A stretch of DNA of 64,000 bases from Margaritispora aquatica. Its lineage: Eukaryota > Ascomycota > Leotiomycetes > Helotiales > Discinellaceae. The notes below the pieces were generated by a model, which searched no databases, was not told where the DNA came from, and was given only the letters and a program-made list of their open reading frames with translations. Shown here piece by piece: positions 59,901-64,000 of the stretch (the stretch's first letter is position 1; each line of letters opens with the position of its first letter). Both the position numbers and the translations under genes were made by a program. The DNA lies in the NCBI GenBank assembly GCA_007644065.1, contig VJWN01000008.1:1799687-1863686 (forward strand), given 5' to 3'.

Positions 59901-62281
59901 TCCTCAGCTGGTGGATCATACACCAGCAAGGTCGATATGTACTCACTTGGGATCATCTTCTTTGAGATGTGCTATCGGCCGCTTATTTATGGTATCGAAA
60001 GAGCACAAGTACTTGAGCCCTTGCGGAGAAAACAGCCAGTCTTGCCAAGCGATTTTCCCATGACGGAGAAGTCACAGCAGGCCGATGTAATAATGTCACT
60101 TTTGGTACATAATCCGAAGGATCGACCAACAAGTTCTGAGCTTTTGGGTGGAGGTAAACTTCCAATGCAGATGGAAAGCGAGAGTATCCGACAAGCTCTA
60201 GCAGGATTAAGCGACTCCAAATCTCCGTATCATACAGAGATGATGAAAGCGCTTTTTTCTGCTCAATCAGATCGAGCCAAAGACTTTGCATGGGAGATGG
60301 GGGCTGCCAATCCGAGTGGAGGTGATCTACTTCTTCAGGGCCTCGTCAGACAACAACTGATCTCTATTTTCCGCCACCACGGAGCCGTTGAGGCACCACG
60401 TACAGTCTTGTTTCCACGTTCCAACCACTATGGACCAAATGCTGTTCAGATGCTTGATACGAGAGGAATGCTGCTCCAACTTCCCTACGATTTGACTTTG
60501 CCCCACGCCAGATCCCTTGCAAAGCACGAACCTTCTGTGCAAAAATCCTTCGCCTTCGGTCGTGTGTTTAGGGATCGCGAGTCTGGTGCACAACCACAAA
60601 GCTTTGGCGAGGTTGACTTTGATATTGTCTCTACTGACACACTCGACCTTGCTCTTAAGGAGGCTGAGGTGATCAAAGTCCTGGACGAGATTGTTGCTAG
60701 CTTCCCTTCACTGGCTGCAACTCAAATGTGCTTTCACCTTAATCATTCGGATCTTCTTGGCCTGATCTTTGACTTTTGTAGGATAGAACCGAGTATTCGA
60801 CAGGCAGTAGCAGAAACTCTAAGTAAGCTTAACATTGGATCGTGGTCCTGGCAGAAGATCAAGGTGGAGCTTCGCTCGCCTGTCATTGGCGTCTCTGCGC
60901 CTAGTGTTGATGATTTGCAGCAATTTGACTTTAGAGGTATGTTTCCATTTACAATAGATCTTGATTGAGTCTGTAAAGCTGGACATCTCGCCACGTTCTT
61001 TACACTTAGAAGGGACACCCCCATCTATACCTTATCCTTGCATTTTAAAACTCACTGATGCTCCCAATGTCTTCGGAACCAACGCTAATTGTTTTAGATA
61101 CGCCAACAAAGGCTTTCAACAAACTGAAGACTCTCTTCGAAGGCAGCGACATATTCGAAAAAGCCTCGTCTGCAATTGCACACTTGAGGGATGTCATCGA
61201 TTACACAAAGAGGTTTGGTGTAAGAAGCAAAATCTACATTAACCCACTTGGAAGTTTGAATGAGAAATTCTGCAAGGGTGGCGTCATTTTCTCCTGTCTG
61301 TTTGATAGAAAGGTTCGAGATGTGTTTGCAGCGGGTGGCAGGTACGATTCGCTGATACGTGAACATCGCCATCGCACCAGTGGCCACTCTGAAGGACGCC
61401 ATGCGGTTGGCTTCAATTTGGCATGGGAAAAGATGGCTCGATTACCAAAGCCGACCGCCAGAGGATTTTTGAAGAAGTCAGAAGAAGAAGCAAGCGGGAT
61501 ATGGAGCACCAAGAGAGTCAGTTTATATGGATGTACTGTGTGCAGTTGCTAATATCTATAGTGTGATGTTCTTATTGCAAGTCATGACGCAGCTGTTCTT
61601 CGCTCAGCAGGCATCGAAATTCTCCAGATATTATGGAAGAGTGACATCAGCGCCGAGTTAGCTCGCGACTCTCGATCACCAGAAGACCTTCTTTCAAAAT
61701 ATCGAGACGATCAACATTCCTGGATTGTGATAATCAAGCAGGATTCAATTCTGAAAGTCAAGAGCATGGAGCGGAAAGATGTGGCGGATGCGGATATTCC
61801 ATCCACACAGCTTCTAACATGGTTGAAAGGCGAGATCCGTGAACGTGACCAGAGAAATGGAACTCATCATCGTGCAAAGCTTCATCGACATGCTAGCCAA
61901 ACAGATACAAATCCAAGCGCCGAACACGAGCAGGATGTGCGAGTCCTTGTCGCAGGGACTAAAAGTAAGAAAGCAAATCGTCGAAACGTCATCGAACAAG
62001 CGCAGGGTCGTGCCGCAGCACTTGTTAACGAGTTTCTTGACGGACCAATTGCAGCCATCGAGACAACAGACCAGGTCATGGAACTCATTCGAGCAACACG
62101 GCTGTCGGATCCTGAGAGTTGGAGACAGGTCACACATGCAGTACCGACTGCTGAACGTAGGTACCTAGGAGAGGTCCATGATTTAATGATTACTTTGGCA
62201 GAGAATAAAGAAACCACGAGGAATGCGTTTATATATAACTTCAGAACAGGGAAGTGTATATATTATGACCTATCCGTATAG
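56944..62281 (+). CDS. GCN2: eIF2-alpha kinase GCN2 (CPC-3)
   Basis: Seven exons (56944-57141, 57192-57602, 57700-59050, 59101-59408, 59517-60936, 61098-61516, 61562-62281) give 1608 aa, the normal length. In order: RWD domain (about 36-150, EDELIALAAIYGDDF) that binds GCN1; charged linker; pseudokinase (about 265-525) with HEDIHAGNVLL and LADGGY in place of HRD and DFG; active kinase (about 590-1000) with GRLGKGGFGEVV, HRDLKPENIFID, IGDFGLATS and GTAYYVAPEI; HisRS-like domain with FGRVFRDRESGAQPQSF and GGRYDSLIREHR; and a basic ribosome/dimer C-terminal domain. It senses uncharged tRNA and phosphorylates eIF2-alpha under amino-acid starvation. It is the last gene before the telomere, yet all motifs are intact. 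Confidence 0.96.
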
Positions 62282-63891
62282 TATACTGATGGTTTCTTGA
62301 TCGAGTTTCGTAGAATACCTAGACGTTTTTTAAATAAAATAAAAAAATAAATAAAATAATATAAAGGCTATAAAACTACTATACTACTACCTTTTATATA
62401 AGAGTACTTTTTCGATAAAATTATAAAATCTATATAATATAATTAGTTTAAGTGTTACTAAGTTAGTACGATTCTAGTTAAATTATTTTTAGTAAAATTA
62501 TAATTTCTATTATATTTACTTTTTCTTTATTTTCTTTAGATAAACACTTTCTTGTTAATAATCTTATTATATTTTCGTTTAATCTTATATATAAAGTAGT
62601 AGTTTATTACTTTTGTAGTTCTTATATTATTTTAGGTCTTTATAGTTAGAAACGATACTTTTAAATAAAGCTATACTAACTTACTAGTAATACGTTAAAA
62701 ACAATAGTCTAGCTACTTAATAGTTATAACTTATAGACTATAAAAGAGTTATAGTAGTATAAACTTAAAGTTAAGGATAAGTATAAGCTAATTAAATACT
62801 TAATAAACTATAATAACTTTTATTATTTATAGTTAAAGTACGATTTCTTTATATATTATTACTTTAGAATTAAGAAGTATATATTTATTATTTATATAAT
62901 TAAAATAAAAGAGTATAAAAAGAGTTTATTATAATAAAAGTATAAACTTTAGACGTACTTTACTAAAAAAGATTTAATTAACTACTTTATAATAATAAAA
63001 GGTCTAAGCTAAAGTAATAAGTTTAAGTTAAACTTTACTAGATTAATAAAGACTAAAGAAAAGTTATTTATTAAACTTAAAAAGAATTATATTAAAGTTA
63101 AAGTTAATATTAAAAAGTAAATAAGTATTATTTATAATATTAAAGATTTAAGAATAAAAAAGGTACTATAGTTATATAACTTAATAAGATTTCTGTATTA
63201 TTTAACTATACTTAAAGATAAAAAGATTTAAAGTTTATATAAGTTACTACTAAAAAAAGAATTTAATATAAAGAATATTAAAGAATCTAGTTTTATGTCA
63301 CAACCCTTCTTAGGACCTAGCGGGTTCCTAAGAGTAAGGGTCTCAGGAGTCTAGTGACTCTTAGGGTTAAGGGTTTAATTTAAGACTATAGAAATAGCTA
63401 GTTATCTAAATCTATATTAATACTAATCTTATTTTTTCGGTTATAATTACTCGTTAATAAAGCTTCTTAAACTATATTTCTTAGAACTATAACTTTACGA
63501 GAATTAATACTTTAATTATATCTTTATATAAAAAGTAATTACTTATACTATCTAAGTTATATTTAAAAACTTTTTAGTAAATTTAATATACTAATACGTT
63601 TACTAATTCCTAGTAAAGGAGTTAGACTTTTAAGATATATTATATATTAGTAAGAAAAGAAAGAAAAGTCTTTACTAAGTATAATTATTTTATCTTTTAA
63701 ACTTAAAAGTATAAATAAATAATAAAGAAATAATACTTTTAAACTATCTATATAAAGAGACGTAACGTATTATAATCTAAAGACTACTACTTATTATTTT
63801 AATCTATTCTTTTTTATATAAATAACTTTACTTTTAGTTTTATTACTTATAAATAAGTTAAACTATTACTTTAAAGACTTTAAAATAAAAA
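62282..63891. other. AT-saturated subtelomere with RIP-like signature
   Basis: About 1.6 kb, almost only A and T. CpA and TpG are nearly absent and TpA is in large excess, while CpG (acg, tcg) still occurs. This fits repeat-induced point mutation of CpA to TpA rather than CpG deamination. No coding potential remains. The parent element cannot be identified by eye; a subtelomeric transposon or helicase repeat is likely. One island at 63296-63378 escaped. Confidence 0.75.
63296..63378. repeat. Un-RIPed island, LTR-like start and nested inverted repeats
   Basis: Normal-composition segment within the AT desert. It begins TGTCACAACCC, which resembles the TG-starting end of fungal Ty3/gypsy LTRs. 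It has CTTAGGA/TCCTAAG (63309-63315, 63326-63332), CCTAAGAGT/ACTCTTAGG (63327-63335, 63357-63365) and a GAGTC-TAGT-GACTC hairpin (63347-63360). It ends with telomere-like TTAGGGTTAAGGG. A solo-LTR fragment is the first guess; an RNA-like hairpin element is the alternative. Confidence 0.4.
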
Positions 63892-64000
63892 GGTTAGGGT
63901 TAGGGTTAGGGTTAGGGTTAGGGTTAGGGTTAGGTTAGGGTTAGGTTTAGGTTAGGGTTAGGGTTAGGGTTAGGGTTAGGGTTAGGGTTAGGGTTAGGTT
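63892..64000 (+). repeat. Telomere, (TTAGGG)n
   Basis: G-rich repeats on the plus strand run to the last base, marking the right chromosome end. Most units are TTAGGG. A cluster of variants (TTAGG, TTTAGG) lies at about 63931-63955, and the last complete unit before the end is TTAGG. The subtelomeric side begins abruptly after 'aaaataaaaag'. Confidence 0.97.

Noticed and set aside
1..64000. CRISPR arrays, rRNA or tRNA genes
   Set aside because: No regularly spaced repeats, rRNA blocks or convincing tRNA B-box and cloverleaf were found by reading; tRNA detection by eye is not exhaustive.

Overview
The window is the right-hand end of a chromosome or contig of a filamentous ascomycete. It closes with about 110 bases of TTAGGG-type telomere on the 3' strand. 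Gene models need many short introns (mostly 45-60 bases, GT-AG, one GC-AG). The gene content is typical of Pezizomycotina: HET proteins, an NmrA-like protein, a killer-toxin-type GH18 chitinase, a DUF3425 protein, 2OG oxygenases and GCN2/CPC-3. The subtelomere carries a RIP-like mutation signature. Leotiomycetes is my guess for the class; the sequence does not prove it.

Layout. Bases 1-11,800 are an accessory, decaying block: a DUF3425 protein without its bZIP helix, a truncated C2H2/Zn2Cys6 factor, an NmrA-like gene and an SDR each with one in-frame TAG, an intact but diverged HET protein, a TPR fragment, and a HET pseudogene with two in-frame TAGs. Bases 11,800-33,600 are mostly intact metabolic and transport genes: an ABCG transporter, a paraoxonase-like esterase, a cytochrome b5/FMN lactate-type dehydrogenase, two 2OG-Fe(II) oxygenases flanking an MFS permease, a peroxiredoxin, an amino-acid permease, and a chitinase whose last two chitin-binding modules have fallen out of frame. 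Bases 34,100-44,500 hold an unknown membrane protein, a GNAT acetyltransferase plus a dead second copy, Sas10/Utp3, a proline iminopeptidase and a secreted, probably GPI-anchored SGNH hydrolase. Bases 46,200-62,300 are conserved housekeeping genes: Cdc34-type E2, a UBA/UIM USP-like protein, a Sis1-type DnaJ, ArgJ and GCN2. GCN2 is the last gene, about 1.6 kb from the telomere.

Functional links. ArgJ (arginine synthesis) and GCN2 (amino-acid starvation kinase) are divergently transcribed from a 434-base region that contains a four-run G-quadruplex motif touching a TATA box. Cdc34 and the USP-like protein are both ubiquitin-pathway genes. Two oxygenases and a permease may form a small catabolic cluster.

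No clearly new multi-gene system was found. The most notable signals are the RIP-like decay, the promoter G-quadruplex motif, the degenerate HET protein and the chitinase frameshift. All gene models were spliced by hand; exon phases were checked for consistency, but no alignment or transcript data were available.
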